From NCBI GenBank assembly GCA_021397835.1, contig JAJFZO010000234.1:171501-235500 (forward strand): a stretch of 64,000 nt of DNA, given 5' to 3'. Positions 1-11,146 of the stretch are shown piece by piece. The position numbers and the translations under genes were made by a program. The first letter of the stretch is position 1, and each line of letters starts with the position of its first letter. Below the pieces are notes generated by a model. That model was not told where the DNA came from and did not search any database. It saw only the letters and a list, made by a program, of their open reading frames with translations. Origin of the DNA: Moringa oleifera. Its lineage: Eukaryota; Streptophyta; Magnoliopsida; Brassicales; Moringaceae.

Positions 1-128
1 CTGTGAAATAAGACATGAAACGGAGCCACTACGAAGAAGTTTCGAGGGTTACAAAGGACAATTCGAGTTCATATTGGTCATGGGTTGAGAATGGGAATTA
101 AACTCTACGAGATCTAATCTCTCGTTGT

Positions 129-200
129 TCCTGAGTAGCTCAGTGGTCGAGCGGTCGGCTGTTAACTGATTGGTCGTAGGTTCGAATCCTACTTGAGGAG
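129..200 (+). tRNA. trnN-GUU: trnN-GUU, degraded plastid copy
   Basis: 72 bases with a GTT anticodon in the loop CTGTTAA and a conserved T arm (GGTTCGAATCC). It occupies the usual place at the SSC end of the IR, upstream of trnR-ACG on the other strand. The acceptor stem starts TCCTGAG and faces TTGAGGA, which leaves a G-G mismatch at the fifth pair, and the D loop has C where A is usual (GGTCGAGC). It is probably not a functional tRNA gene. Confidence 0.9.
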
Positions 201-802
201 ATTTGATTCATTCCGATTTAAAGAATTCAGAATGTTAGAATGAAAGGGTTCGCTTTGACCGTTAAGAATGGGTAACCCGTTTTCTATTTTTATTGCATTG
301 TATCTCATCGTATCACATTTTGTTATATGATATTTGAGAATCACTATCAATATCACAGTGTAGGTCCGAGATAATCCTTTACTCCATAGTCTTGGGACTA
401 TTTACAACTAGCCAATTAAGAATTAACAGATGTACTAGTAGTAACAAGTGCATTAAAGATGCAGTCATCGATTCTCCCGGGAGGTCACAATTACCGCGAG
501 CAAACATATTAATTTAATGACGAGGAACATATTTTTGCTATGTTATTAATACTTGTACTTACTCTGTTATTCCTTATTTGAGGAAGAGTTACGGGGCATA
601 AAAAAATATGCTGATTTGGGCTGAGAATACTAATACTCTATGGTAAAAAACCATTTTTGATAAATTTAAAATCTAAATAAAAAATAAGGTGACTCCATTT
701 CGATAAAAGACCCACCCCCAAGTTCCATAGCTTTGAGTCCACAATCCCAATCATGATTTTTCCTACCCCCAAAGGAAAAGTCCTTCCCTTTTGGGCCAAT
801 TG
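201..802. other. trnN-trnR-ACG intergenic spacer
   Basis: About 600 bases with no convincing gene. The spacing is typical for this interval in plastid inverted repeats. Short open frames on the minus strand near 638-848 overlap the trnR end and show no known protein. Confidence 0.7.
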
Positions 803-876
803 TGGGCAAGGAGAGATTCGAACCCGTGATACCATGGTTCGTAGCCACGTGCTCTAATCCTCTAAGCTACAGGCCC
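803..876 (-). tRNA. trnR-ACG: trnR-ACG, degraded plastid copy
   Basis: On the minus strand this is a 74-base tRNA beginning GGGCCTGTAGCT with an ACG anticodon in GGCTACGAACC. Its position between trnN and rrn5 is the standard one. The T arm has lost several paired G/C bases (GGTTCGAATCTCTCC where the family has a G-rich stem), so the fold is weakened. Confidence 0.9.
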
Positions 877-1072
877 TATCCCGTCTCTACTGGATCTGTT
901 CCGAGGAATATGCTAAAAGGAAAGGAATCTTTCCTCTCCCCAGCCATTTCATTTTGGGTTAAGAAGATGTGAAATTGCCTTTCTCTTTATAAGAACGGTG
1001 CATTTTGAGGTGTGAAGTGGGAAAGAAGGGATTTCATAATTGGGGTTTTGGTTTTGAATAAGATGACCTTTT

Positions 1073-1118
1073 CATTTTTCATTTTTCATTTTTCATTTTT
1101 CATTTTTTTATTTTTCAT
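1073..1118. repeat. CATTTTT heptamer tandem repeat
   Basis: Five consecutive copies of the 7-base unit CATTTTT from 1073, followed by an imperfect unit, in the trnR-rrn5 spacer. It looks like replication-slippage expansion in AT-rich spacer DNA. Confidence 0.85.
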
Positions 1119-1159
1119 ATTGAAAAAGTAATAAGAATGAGAGGTGTTAAGCTTTTTAT

Positions 1160-1281
1160 CATCCTAGTGTCGAGCTATTTTTCCAAAGGACCTCCCCTAC
1201 AGTATCGCTACCGCAGTAGAGTTTAACCACCAAGTTCGGGATGGATTGGTGTTGTTCCTCTGTGCCTAGGACACCAAAATA
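1160..1281 (-). rRNA. rrn5: 5S rRNA gene (rrn5), degraded
   Basis: About 122 bases matching plastid 5S rRNA end to end on the minus strand. The conserved block with ACCACCAAGTTCGGGATGG (plus-strand reading) is intact. There are scattered changes, for instance at the 3' end and in the segment at 1250-1262, mostly transitions. It lies downstream of rrn4.5 as in every plastid rRNA operon. Confidence 0.92.
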
Positions 1282-1535
1282 TCGAACGATGAACGAAGAA
1301 AGACATGTGAGAAAAGCAAATTGGCTAGTGATTGTGAGGCTCCAATTCTTGAAGGGACACTAAAGGTCTCCACCCTTGCATCCCTTAGATAGATAGAGAG
1401 GGAGGCAGAGCTTTTGGTTTTTTCATGTTATCAAATAGTTGAACAATGGTTTTTTTTTTTGTGTTGTCAAAGAGTTGAAGAATGAAAATAGATAGCGAGT
1501 GCCTGATCGAATTAATTGGGTCATGTAGAAACAAG

Positions 1536-1638
1536 ATTCAAGTCTACTGGTCTGTTAGGATGCCTCAGCTGCATACATCACTGCACTTCCACTTGACACC
1601 TATCGTAATGATAAACAACTCGTCTTGCCGTGACCTTC
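1536..1638 (-). rRNA. rrn4.5: 4.5S rRNA gene (rrn4.5), nearly intact copy
   Basis: About 103 bases matching the plant-specific plastid 4.5S rRNA, which corresponds to the 3' end of bacterial 23S. The long core (1558-1612 in plus orientation) is unchanged from what is typical. Several transitions sit near the 5' end of the gene, where CG-containing positions became CA or TG (ACAACTCGTCTTGCCG). Confidence 0.92.
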
Positions 1639-1734
1639 TCTTGAATTCTTAGAACTTCTATGACTCTATCCTCGTAGGGGCAAAGAACTCGTTGCTATCT
1701 CAACTGTGCTACTGGAGGCTCTGCTCTGGGGCAG

Positions 1735-3314
1735 TTAGAATAGGAGAGCACTCATCTTAGGGTGGGCTTACTACTTAAATACTTTTAGTAGTTATCCGCT
1801 TTGCACTTGGCTACCCAGCGTTTACTGTAGGCATGATAACTGGTACACTAGAAGTACATCCTTCTCGATCCTCTCATACCAAGGAAAGGTCCTTCAATGC
1901 TCTAACGCCCACACCGGATATGGATCGAACTGTCTCATGACGTTTTGAACCCAGCTCACATACCACTTTAATGGGCGAACAACCTGACCCTTGGAATATA
2001 CTACAACCCCAAATGGTGAAGAGCCGACATCGAGGTGCCAAACCTTCTTGTCAATGTGAACTCTTAGGGAAGATCAGTCTGTTATCCTTAGAGTAACTTT
2101 TATCTGTTGAGTGATGGCCCTTCCACTTGGCACCGTCATATCACTAAGGCCAACTTTCGTCCCTACTCGACTAGTGGGTCTTGCTTTCAAGCTCTTTTTT
2201 GCCTTTGCACTCGAGGACTAATCTCCATCCCACTCAAGAAAACCTTCGTTACCTTTTGGGAGGTTGACACCTCATAAAAACTGTCTATATGAGATAGTCC
2301 CTTGGCCCATACGTCGTGAGACAAGGTTAGAATTCTTGCTCTTCCAGAGTGGTATCTCACTGATGGCTCGAGCCCCCCCGGAAGGATGCCTTATTCGCCT
2401 TCCATTTAAGCTGCACAAGAAAAGCCCAAAGCCAATCCCAGGGAATAGTGAAGCTTCATAGGGTCTTTCTGTCCACGTACAGGTAGTCCGCATCTTCACA
2501 AACATGTCTATTTCACCGAGCCTCTCTTCAAGATAATGCCTAGATGGTTACGCCTTTCGTGCGGGTTGGAACATACCCAACAAGCAATTTCGCTACCTTA
2601 GGACCGTTATAGTTATGGTTACTATTCATTGAGACTTCAATCGCCGGCTCCCCTGTCATCAAGTCACTAACTTCCTTGACCTTCCGGCATTAGGCAAGCG
2701 TCAGCCCTAATACATGGTCTTACTACTTTGCGAAGACCTATGTTTTTGGTAAACAACCACTAGGGCTGGTCATTGTGACCCCTTTGGGAGTTTACGATTT
2801 ATTTCACTCCCTGATAATGGTTCTTTTCACTCTTCCCTCATGGTACTACTTCGCTATCGGCCACCCAGGAGTATTTAGTGTTACAAGGTGGTCCTTGCTG
2901 ATTCACATGGGATTCTACATGCCCTATGCTACTCGGATCAGAGTGTAAGCTGATGATGCTTTCGGCTGCTAGACTCTCACCATCTAGGGTGCAGCACTCC
3001 ACCGCTAGACCTAGCAGCACGATGCTTTTATTGCTCTCTTACAACTCTGTTTTCACAATTTAGGTTGTTCCCATTTCGCTCGCCGCTACTATGAGAATCG
3101 TTTTTACTTTCTTTTCCTTTGGCTACTAAGATGCTTTAGTTTGCCAGGTTGTCTTTTGCCTGCCCATCGATTCAGCAGCAGTTCAAAAGGTTAATCTATT
3201 TGAGAATCTCCAGATCTACGTTCATTTTTAATGCCCCGAAGATTTCATCGCTTACTATGCCCTTCCTCGTCTCTGGGTGCCTAGGTATCCACCATAAGCC
3301 TTTCCTTATTTAAA
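1735..3314 (-). pseudogene. rrn23: 23S rRNA gene (rrn23) with about 1.2 kb deleted
   Basis: Both ends of plastid 23S rRNA are present on the minus strand: the 5' end near 3314 (AAACGAGG-like start, changed here to AAATAAGG) and the 3' end near 1735. The usual gene is about 2.8 kb; only about 1.6 kb remains. The break is at 2786-2790, where domain IV-side sequence joins 5'-domain sequence through the shared word GGGAG. Many transitions are scattered through the rest. The exact 3' end is approximate. Without the missing central domains this cannot be a working rRNA. Confidence 0.93.
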
Positions 3315-3471
3315 CCTCGCCCTTAGCTTTAAGGCTATGCCATCCTAAGGTGCAGCTAAATGGAAGGATCTTATCTAATCAACTTCCGTGAATGAGAAAT
3401 CATAGATTGAACCACTAAAATGGAAAGATTGGGTGCTATCATATAGCTTTGTATCGGCTAAGTTCACGAGT

Positions 3472-4323
3472 TGGAGATAAGCAGACTCAAACCATTGACA
3501 TCTGCCATATGGTAAACCACTGACTATTAAGCCCTCGACTAATTCTACCATAAAGGCCAATGATACTCTAAACACAGCTTACAACTTTCATCGTAATGTG
3601 CTCTCCAAAGAGCAACTCTTCTCAAATCTCAAAAGATGTCGAGTTAGAATCCCATTCTAACTAAGGATTCTTATGGTTCTAGAGGATCTAGCTACAAGAG
3701 AACCAGGAACAGAGAGCTTTTCCCCACCTTTTGCCCATACTCCTTCGAATGCTAGTTTTAAAAAAGAGTGATTGCCTTTTCTGACCCTTACTGCCCAACC
3801 TGAGAGTAGACAGCTAATGCATTCCACTTATTGAACAAGGTTCTATGGTCGATCTGTGACCCCTGGATATTGAAGGCGTCCTTAAGGTGATCTCATTGTT
3901 CCTACGGGGTGGAAATAATGGGGTTGGTCCATGGATTTTCCTTCCTTTTATCGCATTTCACTCAAAGAGTGAAAGGGAGTAGTGCATCAAGCTGTTCGTA
4001 AGGGCTAACTTGATCCTCTTCCCTAGGGATCCTAGATGAGCGAGCCTTAGTAGAGCTATCGACTCCAACTGCCGTCCATGTGTGACCATACTAGATCTGA
4101 CCAATTGACCATCTTACCTCTTCCATGTTCTTGAAAGCCCATGTTTGTCTTAGTAGAGTCTTTCAGTAGCATGTTTCAATCCTTTTCCCTATTACTTAGA
4201 AAAAGTGAACCACCAGTTCAAGTACGAGATACTATCATTAATGTTTAGACAATTAGGCATCCAACCAGTAATCGCAAAGACCCAATTGCAAGAGCGGAGC
4301 TTTACCAACTGAGCTATATCCCC
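3472..4323 (-). tRNA. trnA-UGC: trnA-UGC with group II intron, degraded
   Basis: The 5' exon is 4286-4323 (38 bases, starts GGGGATATAGCTCAG, ends with the TGC anticodon region) and the 3' exon is 3472-3506 (35 bases). The intron, 3507-4285, is close to the usual 0.8 kb. The D loop reads TTGGTAAAGC where G is usual, and the 3' exon has several transitions (for example ACTCAAACC in plus orientation for a conserved CTCGAACC), which damage the T arm. It sits in the rrn23-rrn16 spacer as expected. Confidence 0.9.
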
Positions 4324-4387
4324 TCGAGCCAAGTGGAGCATGCATGAGGGAGTTAGATGATTCTTCTATTCTTTTCCTTGGTGCAGT

Positions 4388-4884
4388 TGGGCCATCTTGG
4401 AAATGAATAAGAAACCTCACACATGAAGTAAATCATTGCACCTACAGTCTAACTAATTGGGAAAGAATCAATAGATTCCTCTTCGGGAGTGATTCATCCT
4501 TCCCGAATGCATCATATAACTCTTCGTCTTCTTCCTTTTGAGAAGGGAGGAAATGTAACAATTATTGATTGCAACTTTCTCCAAACCTCAAGGAAAAACA
4601 TGAAAAAAAAAAGAGCCTTGAATGGTACAATCCCTCCGTCACCCTAAAGTGAAAGGGTTGATCTCGTAGTTCTTAGTTTATGAAGATACATTGTTAGGTG
4701 CTCCATTTTATTTTCCCATTGAGGCTGAACCTAAATCTGTGCTTAAGAGATAGCTGTCCATATACTAATAAGGGATGTATGGATTATCGAGAAGAGAGGA
4801 GTCGTGCGAGTGAATAAAAAGTTGGATTTATATTGGATCTCACCTGAATTGCCCCATCTATCCTCCTGAGAAGAAGTTTGGTTT
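4388..4884 (-). pseudogene. trnI-GAU: trnI-GAU remnant: 3' exon and part of the intron
   Basis: 4388-4422 is a worn 3' exon (plus strand TGGGCCATCTTGG) and 4423-4884 is intron sequence. The intron lacks roughly 450 bases around 4529, and its 5' end together with the 5' exon is gone: at 4884/4885 intron sequence joins the interior of rrn16. A tRNA cannot be made from this copy. Confidence 0.88.
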
Positions 4885-4998
4885 CACTATCTGTGTCTGT
4901 GTTCCCAAAGGCACCCCTCTCTTTCAAGGGGATTCGTGGCATGTCAAGCCCTGGTAAGGTTCTTCACTTTGCATCGAATTAAACCACATGCTCCACCT

Positions 4999-5033
<35 letters not shown>

Positions 5034-5886
5034 TTCTTGCGAACGTACTCCCTAAGCAAAATATTTAACGCGTTAGCTATAGCACTACATGGGTCGATAC
5101 GCACAACACCTAGCATCCATCGTTTACTACTAGGACTACTAGGGTATCTAATCCCATTCGCTCCCCCAGCTTTCATCTCCTAGTGTCACTGTCGGCCCAA
5201 TAGAGTGCTTTCGTCATTGGCATTCTTTCTGATCTCTACGTATTTCCCTGCTCCATTAAAAATTCCCTTTGCCCCTACTGTACTTCAGCTTGGTAGTTTT
5301 CACCACTTGCCCAAGGTTGAGCCCTTAGATTTGATGATGGACATAAAAAGCCAACTACAAACTCTTTACGCCCAATCATTCCAGATAACACTTGCATCCT
5401 CTATATTATCGCAACTGCTGGCATAGAGTTAGTCGATGCTTATTCCCTAGATACTGTCATTACTTCTTCTCTAAGAAAAAAAGTTCATGACCCGTGGGCC
5501 TTCTACCTCCACGTGGCATTGCTTTGTCAAGCTTTTGCCCATTGCGAAAAATTCCCCACTATTGCCTCCCGTAGGAGTTTAGGTCATGTCTCAATCCTAG
5601 TGTGGTTGATCATCTTTTTGGACCAGTTACTGATCATCGCCTCAGTAAACTATTGCCTCACCAACTAGCTAATCAGACGTGAGCCTTTCCTCGGGCAGAT
5701 TTCTCCTTTTGCTCCTCAGCCTATGGGGTATTAGCAGTTGTTTCCAGCTATTGTTCCCCTCCCAAGGGCAGGTTCTTATGCGTTACTCACTCATTTGCCA
5801 CTAGAAACACCACTTCCTGTTTGACTTGCATATGTTAAGCATGTTGTCAGCATTCATCCTAAGCTAGGATCAAACTCTCCATGAAA
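4885..5886 (-). pseudogene. rrn16: 16S rRNA gene (rrn16), 3' third missing
   Basis: Matches plastid 16S rRNA from the 5' end (near 5886) for about 1.0 kb of the usual 1.49 kb. Conserved blocks remain, such as the 530-loop region and the segment with GTCAATTCCTTTGAGTTTCA (plus reading, 5014-5033). The 3' 0.5 kb, including the anti-Shine-Dalgarno tail, is deleted through to the trnI intron. Scattered transitions occur throughout. Confidence 0.93.
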
Positions 5887-6007
5887 TTAATAGTTGCATT
5901 ACTTATAGCTTCCTTGTTCGTAGATAAAGCTGATTCGAAATTTTCTTTCATTCTAAGGCATAACTTGTATCCATGCACTTCATATTCACCAAGAGTTCGC
6001 TCCCAGA

Positions 6008-6037
6008 AATATAGCCATCCCTACCCCATCACATCAA
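6008..6037 (-). promoter_or_regulatory. Relic of the rRNA operon PEP promoter (Prrn)
   Basis: On the minus strand, -35 TTGATG (6032-6037) and -10 TATATT (6008-6013) are 18 bases apart, upstream of rrn16. The family promoter has TTGACG at -35, so one CpG has decayed to TG. It is the sigma70-type promoter used by plastid-encoded RNA polymerase; it would not act in nuclear DNA. Confidence 0.7.
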
Positions 6038-6096
6038 TCCCATGAGCCTCTTATCAATTCTTATTCAATCACGGTGGTGGAGCAAGTCAATGGGTT

Positions 6097-6171
6097 TAAG
6101 GATAATTAGGCTCAAACTGATGACTTTCACCATGTCAAGGTGACACTCTACCGTTGAGTTAGTATATGTCC
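6097..6171 (-). pseudogene. trnV-GAC: trnV-GAC, degraded and fused to rps12 intron
   Basis: The minus strand shows most of trnV-GAC: T arm, variable region and anticodon arm with GAC (CACCTTGACATGG). The 5' acceptor end is lost. The sequence continues instead into rps12 intron 2 sequence (TATATGTCCAAGG in plus orientation), so a deletion has fused the two. The shared TATAT at the join is a likely microhomology. Confidence 0.87.
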
Positions 6172-6553
6172 AAGGTCTAATATTGAAATAATTTCAGAGA
6201 TTTTCCTTAACTTTGTTTATGTCAACAAACAATTCAAATTACCTCGACTTTTCTAGAATAGGTCCGGGTCAAATAGCAATGATTCAAAACACTTCTTTTT
6301 ACACTATTTTGAAAACCCAAGGACTCAATCGTATGGATATGTAAAATATAAGATTTCCAATCCTAGCAGAAAAAGGAGGAAAATGAATACTCAATTTAAA
6401 GTGAGTAAACATAATTTCATACTCGATCTCATGGATACATATAGAATTCTATTTAAAGCCGTATTCGATGAAAGTCAAATGTAAGGTTTGAAGGGAGATC
6501 TTTCATATCTTTCAAGATCCACCCTACAATATAAGGTCAAAAAGCCAAAATAA
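6163..6553 (+). pseudogene. rps12: rps12 3' end: part of intron 2 and exon 3
   Basis: 6163-6527 matches the 3' part of the second (cis-spliced) rps12 intron, and 6528-6553 matches the 26-base last exon, encoding the C-terminal KKPK followed by TAA. The glycine codon before it reads AGG instead of GGG. Exon 2 (about 230 bases) and the start of the intron are deleted up to trnV. In working plastomes this gene is trans-spliced to an exon 1 in the LSC. Confidence 0.88.
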
Positions 6554-6606
6554 ATCATTTTAGCCCTTATGAAAAGAAAATTAATTCTTGAACCCCTTTC
6601 ACGCTC

Positions 6607-7073
6607 ATGTCACGTTGAGGTATTGCAGAAGAAAAAATTGAAAAATCTAATCCAATTTATCATAATTGATTAGTTAACATGTTGGTTATCCATATTCTGA
6701 AACACAGAAAAAATCATTGGCTTATCAAATTATCTATCAAGCTTTGAAAAAGATTCAACAAAAGACAAAAACAAATTCATTATTTGTTTTATGTCAAGCA
6801 ATACGTGGAGTAACTCCCGATATAGCAGTAAAAGCAAGACCTGTAGGTGGATCAACTCATCAAGTTCCCATTGAAATAGGATCCACACAAAGAAAAGCAC
6901 TTACCATTCATTAGTTATTAGGGGCATCCCGAAAACGTGTGGGTCCAAATATGGCTTTCAAATTAAGTTTCGAATTAGTAAATGCTACCAAAAAGAGTGG
7001 CGATGGCATACCCAAAAAGGAAAAGACTTATAGAATGGCAGAGGCAAATGGAGCTTTGGCATATTTTCGTTAA
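6607..7073 (+). pseudogene. rps7: rps7, small ribosomal subunit protein S7
   Basis: Starts ATGTCACG and ends TTTCGTTAA, about 467 bases against the usual 468. Reading from the start gives TGA at codon 4 and again near 6667. A one-base loss in the A-run near 6712 shifts the frame. The reading then resumes with [19 protein letters not shown] and the conserved [19 protein letters not shown] block, until a TAG replaces a tryptophan codon at about 6912. S7 is a primary 16S-binding protein of the 30S head. It lies just downstream of rps12, as usual. Confidence 0.95.
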
Positions 7074-7395
7074 TCCATGAACATGATCCATATAGACACA
7101 TAGATCATGGATCCATACATCTCGATCGAAATAGAATCAATAGAAAAAGAAAAAATTAGAATTGATCAATATATTTCTCGAAGTAAATGAAAAGGAAACA
7201 AACGACAAAACATAAATGATGGATAAACTAAGCCCTCTCAGAGAATTTCTTAAGAATAAGAAAGAGGAATCTTATGTAAATACCATGGAATAAGATTTGA
7301 TCTTATTCATGGGGATTCCGTAAATATTCCATTCCAAAAATAGAAAGCTTGAAACAATTGGGATTTTTTTGGAGATTGGATGCAGTTATTAATTC

Positions 7396-9612
7396 ATGAT
7401 CTAGCATGTACAAAATAAAAATTTCTTTCTCGATTTTACGAGAATTTTTATGAAAGCCTTTCATTTGCTTCTCTTCGATGGAAGTTTTATTTTCCCAAAA
7501 TGTATCCTAATTTTTGGTCTAATTCTTCTTTTGATGATCAGATTCAACCTTTAATTAAAAAGATATATCTTGGTTGTATTTCATCTCTTCAACAAGTTTA
7601 GTAATGAGCATAACGGTCTTATTGTTTAGATGGAGAGAAAAACCTATGATTAGCTTTTCAAGAAACTTCTAAATGAACAATTTCAACAAAATCTTTCAAT
7701 TTCTTATTTTGTTATGTTCAACTCTCTGTATTCCTCTATCCGTAAAGTACGTTGAATGTACAAAAATGGCTATAACAAAGTTTTTATTATTCATATTAAC
7801 AGGTACTCTCGGAGGTATGTTTCTATGCGATGCTAATGATTTAATAACTATCTTTGTAGCTCTAGAATGTTTCAGTTCATTCTCCTACCTATTATTTGGA
7901 TATATCAAGAAAGATGTATGGTCTAATAAAGCTACCATAAAATATTTACTTATGGGTGGGGCAAGCTCTTCTATTCTGGTTCATGGTTTCTCTTGGCTAT
8001 ATGGTTCATCCAGGCGAGAGATTGAGCTTCAAGAGATAGTGAATGGTTTTATCAATACGCAAATTTATAACTTCCTTGGAATTTCAACTGCGCTTATATT
8101 CATCACTGTAGGAATTAGGTTCAAGCTTTCCCTAGCCCTTTCTCATCAATGGACTCTTGACCTATACGAAGGAGTGCAGTTCATTTGATAAATTCCTACC
8201 TTTCTATCTATTATTTATCTCTGAGATGTTTGGATTTTTCAAAACTCCATGGACATGCAGAAGAGAAATGCTATCAACACTCAAACCAAGACATAACTTT
8301 GACTTGTTCAAATAACAATTAAGGTGAAGCAGGTTAGGAACAACGAATCTGTTTATGATAAACATATGTATTTTACAAGTTCGTTATTACAGGTAGTTCC
8401 TACAAAGGATCGGACTGATGATGTATACAATACTTGAATTCTCGATGTAGATGCTACATAGTTGGTCCTCATCCTTTAGAGACTACGACTGTAATAAGAG
8501 CATCCGTCGACAAAAGGATCACGCTTAGATGATGATTTCATGGCTATTAAGAACGAATCAAATCGGATGGTTCTATTTCTCAATCTTTTTGAGTTGCTCT
8601 TATAGAACCAAGGACGAAAAGATTGAGAAAAATCAGTCGTTCATAACCACTGATGAAAGATTCCTCAAAAAGTTAAGGATTAGTAATCCGTTTTAGAAAT
8701 CGAATGGATTCGATCTTATACATACGCGAGAATGGTAATCAAAAAAGAAAGAAGATGAGTTCTTCTTTACTTTTATCACTTAGGAGCCGTGCGAGATGAA
8801 AGTATCATGCATGATTTTGAATGAAAGAAAGAAGTGAAGAATCCACTTTTCAACTCTGACTCTTTCACTTTAGTCATCGCTTTTTTTTCTATTCGAAAGT
8901 AGCTGCTTCAGCTTTAGCCACTTGAATTTTCGATATTCCTTTTTATTTCTCATTAAACGAATGGCATCTTCTTCTTGAAATCCTAGCTATTCTTAGCATG
9001 ATATTGGGGAATCTTATTGCTATTACTCAAACAAGCATGAAATCTATGCTGGTATGTTCGTTCATAGGTCTAATCAAATATGTAATTATTGGAATAATTG
9101 TTGGAGACTCAAATGGTGGATATGCGAGAATGATAAGTTTTATGTTGTTGTATATCTTTATGAATCTAGGAACTTTTGCTTGCATTGTATCATTTGGTAT
9201 ACATACCAGAATTGATAACATTCGAGATCATGCAGGATTATACACAAAAGATCCTTTTTTGGCTCTCTCTTTAGCTCTATGTCTCTTATCCCTAGGAGGT
9301 CTTCCTCCACTAGATAGTTTTTTCGGAAAACTCCATTTATTCTGGTGTGGATGGCAGGTAGGCCTATATTTCTTGGTTTCAATAGGACTCTTTACGAGTG
9401 TTCTTTCTATTTATTATTATCTAAAAATAATCAAGTTATTAATGACTGGATGAAACCAAGAAATAACCCCTCACGTGCGAAACTATAGAAGATCCCCTTT
9501 AAGATCAAACAATTCCATTGAATTGAACATGATTGTATATGTGATAGCATCTACTATACTAGGAATATCAATGAACCTAATTATTGCAATTACTCAGGAT
9601 ACTCTTTTTTAG
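7396..9612 (+). pseudogene. ndhB: ndhB, NAD(P)H dehydrogenase subunit 2 (two exons)
   Basis: Exon 1 is 7396-8173 (778 bases, usual 777) and exon 2 is 8861-9612 (752, usual 756), with a group II intron starting GTGCAG at 8174. Codon 3 is TAG in place of tryptophan. An extra A near 7543 shifts the frame, after which 7673-8173 reads as NdhB ([15 protein letters not shown] onward). Exon 2 has a small deletion near 8890 and a TGA for arginine at 9451. NdhB is a polytopic membrane subunit of the plastid NDH complex involved in cyclic electron flow. Confidence 0.95.
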
Positions 9613-10204
9613 ATTCTAGTTAGCTTCTAGAATCTATTTCTTAGTTCAAAATCCATCTTACTAATACTAACTAGAATCAAAGAATTAGTAAATCAGTTAT
9701 GCCCAAAATGGGAATGGGCTAAGGTTATGAACTTATAATCTATAATCTAATGATCGAATCGATTCCATGATTATAAGTTTATTCTATACCAGAACATACT
9801 GAAAAAAGGTTATATACATTCTCATTATAAGAAAGGGTCATTTGAGCGTATCTAAATAGATATTATGTTTACGTAGGATCCCTATGTTGTTATAATCCAT
9901 TTAGGATTAGGAATAGGCATAATCGGACCTACTTTTTACATATCTCTCGTTATTTGAGACCCTATTCAATTTTTTAGGCTTCTATTAATTGAAAATAGGT
10001 TTGATTATCCATCTTTTTGATAATCAATATATTATATATAAGACATCCTCCGGATAATTCAAGTTGAAGCAATTAGATGTCCAACTCGGGCCTATATGAC
10101 ATGACCAATCAATAAAAATACTCAAACACTCCACCTTTGTCATATATTCCATACATCACACTAGATAGATATCATATTCATGGAATACGATTCACTTTCA
10201 AGAT
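9613..10204. other. ndhB-trnL-CAA spacer
   Basis: About 590 bases without a gene. Content and length fit the usual plastid spacer between ndhB and trnL-CAA. Confidence 0.7.
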
Positions 10205-10284
10205 GCCTTGGTGGTGGAATGGTAGACATGCGAGACTCAAAATATCTGTTAAAAAGCGTGGAGGTTTGAGTCCTATTAAAGGCA
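10205..10284 (+). tRNA. trnL-CAA: trnL-CAA, degraded plastid copy
   Basis: 80 bases, one fewer than usual, starting GCCTTGGTGGTGGAATGG with the anticodon loop ACTCAAAAT (CAA). The 3' half of the anticodon stem and the variable arm are damaged (ATATCTGTTAAAAAGC), and the T arm reads GGTTTGAGTCC. It is downstream of ndhB as in a standard IR. Confidence 0.9.
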
Positions 10285-10843
10285 TGATATTGAATTGCTC
10301 ATTGAATTGGAATAAGTTCGGCTGCAGATCACGAAATCTTAGCGATTTTCTCTTTCTCTATCTAATGAATAGGGAGTTTGCTTTGAAATCATCTGCCCTA
10401 CGCCCCCCCAGTATATGCTTCAACAAGACTCATACAATGGTAGATTGATACAATATAAACCTCTGGTAAAATGCCCCATCGTAACCCAGCAGATAGAGTA
10501 CATTACATAATTCGTTTTAGGGATTGGCGACTTACCCCTTTAGTGACTTTGGCACTGAACGTTCCCAAAATAAAATTGGGACTATCAGATTGGATGAATT
10601 CAATAATAGACACCTAGTGGCATTCCAGCCTTCCTTCTCTTTTCAGGACCTATCCGAAAGAGAATCCATTACTTCTTGGTCGTGAATATCTTAATAGGGC
10701 GAATCACCCCATGGATATCTTTGCTTCGAAACAAAACAATTAGAAAGTCAATTGGAATATGTATTATCCATATAAGAGATCTTCCAATTGAGAAGATCCA
10801 TTGACCTAAGACAAAGAGAAAGGTATCTTTTTTATTTAGTTAT
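10285..10843. other. trnL-CAA to ycf15 spacer
   Basis: No gene recognised. The region normally holds only non-conserved sequence between trnL-CAA and ycf15. Confidence 0.6.
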
Positions 10844-11109
10844 TCAGTTAAACCAATGATTTGTTATTGGAGCAGATAGCAACAACCATTTCATCCGACA
10901 TGCGTATTTTTTATTTTCCAATGGATTTACATCTTTCATTAATGGAAATTTTTTAATGTGGTGAGTACTGGTTGTTCATTGGTTAAGAATTCTTGTTTAG
11001 GCAGTTCATATAGTGTTTTGATCTAAGATTTCAATTCTTTCATGCTTCAGCAGTAGCATATTGTTCCATAGAGCCAAGGTCCAAATATGGAAGAAACAGG
11101 TGTTTCCAC
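10844..11109 (-). pseudogene. ycf15: ycf15-like remnant
   Basis: On the minus strand, starting near 11109 and 37 bases after the ycf2 stop, the sequence follows ycf15 (METPVSS-like start, then SIFGPWLYGT). The start codon here is GTG, and a missing T after about 20 bases shifts the frame, so no protein can be read through. Ycf15 has no established function and is a pseudogene in many plastomes, so disruption here says little by itself. Confidence 0.65.
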
Positions 11110-11146
11110 GACTTTACCACCTAGTCAACTCCATTCCATTTAATCC

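Noticed and set aside
2264..2505. Open frames on both strands inside rrn23
   Set aside because: They overlap conserved 23S rRNA sequence and are chance frames.
5205..5426. 73-codon open frame inside rrn16
   Set aside because: Antisense to 16S rRNA; no protein similarity recognised.
10137..10448. 103-codon open frame spanning trnL-CAA
   Set aside because: Includes the whole tRNA gene and spacer; chance frame.
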